The notes beneath the pieces are model-generated. The model was given only the letters and a program-made list of their open reading frames with translations. It did not search any database and was not told the origin of the DNA. Of a stretch of 64,000 nt of DNA, positions 63,040-64,000 are shown in pieces. The position numbers and the translations under genes are program-made. The DNA lies in the NCBI GenBank assembly GCA_905220665.1, contig CAJNAR010000152.1:186001-250000 (forward strand). Direction: 5' to 3'. The DNA is from Albugo candida (taxonomy: Eukaryota; Oomycota; Peronosporomycetes; Albuginales; Albuginaceae). Positions within the stretch are counted from its first letter, which is position 1, and the number at the start of each line of letters is the position of its first letter.

Positions 63040-64000
63040 ATGGAGTTTTATGCCGTTAAACAATCGACTTTTCTTGGTGCGTCGGTGCATTATGTATGCC
63101 AGAATGTCAATGGTCCATGTCCGCTTTTGGCGATATGTAACGTACTAATACTGCGGAGACATTTGAACATCCAGCCATACATAAAGAACCAGCAAATCTC
63201 GTCGGATAACTTGATACAAGCTGTGAAAGAACGTCTGATTGCCTCCAACCAACCAGTAGGTCTCTCACTCGTATCCTCATTCAATACTGATTCTGTACAC
63301 AACTGAAAGGCAGCAGAAAAAGATGAGCTTACCCGCCTAACAAAGGAGAAAATAATTCAGGATGTGATTCACTTACTGCCCAGCTTACTCGTTGGCCTCG
63401 ATGTCAATGTTCGATTTCAGAGGTACTCAATGCATGGTATACATCCTCCCTCACTCTGATCGTATACGTGAGGTAGCACCACCGACTTTGAGTACACTGT
63501 TGCTTGCGCAGTCTTTGATATGCTCGACATCTCCCTTCTGCATGGATGGATCGTCGATGATCAGGATATTCTCACCGTACGGCTCTCACTGATTCTCTAT
63601 CGATGAAACCTCATCATTGAGGCTCTTGTAGATGAGTGTGATAGGCCACAAGTCATACAATGAGCTGATTGAGATTTTGGCTAATTTTCGAGCCAGTCTT
63701 ATGAACGAGCAAACGTCAAACATGAGCACAGAAACAGCTGAGAGTCTGCAGGGTGAAGATCCGGATAGAAATCGGGCAGTAAAAGTAGAGTTAGAAACTG
63801 AAGATGCGCGACAAAGTTGTTGTCGAGAGTCTCTGCAAGCTTTGGTCGATGAAGCAGGCACAATGAGCTTGGATGAAGTAAAAAAAGCTACCGAGTTACA
63901 AGAGCAAGGTCCTATTTTGGAGGAATTCTTTAATGCTTCAGGCAGTCAATTGACATATTTTGGTCTCATCAAGCTTCACGAAGATGTGCGAGAACGGCAA
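63040..64000 (+). CDS. MINDY-family deubiquitinase (partial)
   Basis: Exons 63040-63255, 63310-63422, 63477-63576 and 63632 to the edge remain in frame across three short introns; the C-terminus is missing. The N-terminus carries CQNVNGPCPLLAICNVLIL, which includes the oxyanion glutamine and catalytic cysteine (NGPC) of MINDY/FAM63 enzymes. Further blocks are LPSLLVGLDVNVRF, TTDFEYTVACAVFDMLDISL, LHGWIVDDQD and KSYNELIE, and near the edge ASGSQLTYFGLIKL. MINDY enzymes trim K48-linked ubiquitin chains. The catalytic histidine should lie just past the window. An acidic insert between KSYNELIE and the LTYFGL block is longer than I would expect. Confidence 0.92.

Overview
The window is nuclear DNA of an oomycete. 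The evidence is short GT-AG introns (about 36-74 nt), tightly packed single-copy housekeeping genes separated by gene-poor islands, and a GPCR fused to an inositol-phosphate phosphatase, an architecture known from oomycetes. Intron style and modest base composition would suit a white rust (Albugo-like) or a relative, but the genus is inference. About twenty protein genes are supported, many only after joining exons across frames.

Left part (1-14100): a NET-PHD chromatin reader cut by the left edge, a Golgi-type glycosyltransferase-like protein, mitochondrial ribosomal protein MRPL43, a complex I NUXM-type subunit, a PUS1-like tRNA pseudouridine synthase, a giant kinesin-12-like motor and a helix-turn-helix/UPRTase-like fusion. 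From 14100 to 21560 the sequence is gene-poor and contains a roughly 2 kb foldback-like element with repeated inverted arms.

Middle (21560-38780): a DHHC palmitoyltransferase, RPL32, COX11, an unresolved small gene, DPH3, a myo-inositol transporter-like carrier, a four-exon E(z)/EZH histone methyltransferase, an eight-exon Vti1-like SNARE, a tiny membrane protein and a PH-coiled-coil-WW protein. From 38780 to 46590 the sequence is again gene-poor and holds a decayed Tc1/mariner transposon.

Right part (46589-64000): a choline/ethanolamine phosphotransferase, a 1112-residue orphan protein, a small secreted repeat protein, the 1962-residue GPCR-INPP4 fusion, a legumain-type protease, the SWR1-complex subunit ZNHIT1 and the start of a MINDY deubiquitinase, cut by the right edge.

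The genes do not form a pathway cluster; most are ordinary eukaryotic neighbours, several in divergent pairs. Loose themes are chromatin (NET-PHD, E(z), ZNHIT1), membrane lipid and inositol metabolism (inositol transporter, CEPT, GPCR-INPP4), and endomembrane traffic (Vti1, DHHC, legumain). The most distinctive items are the GPCR-phosphatase fusion, the DNA-binding/UPRTase-like fusion, and an E(z) whose SET-domain NHS...PNC motif is replaced. No RNA genes or CRISPR arrays were seen. All gene models are by eye and were not checked against transcripts or databases.
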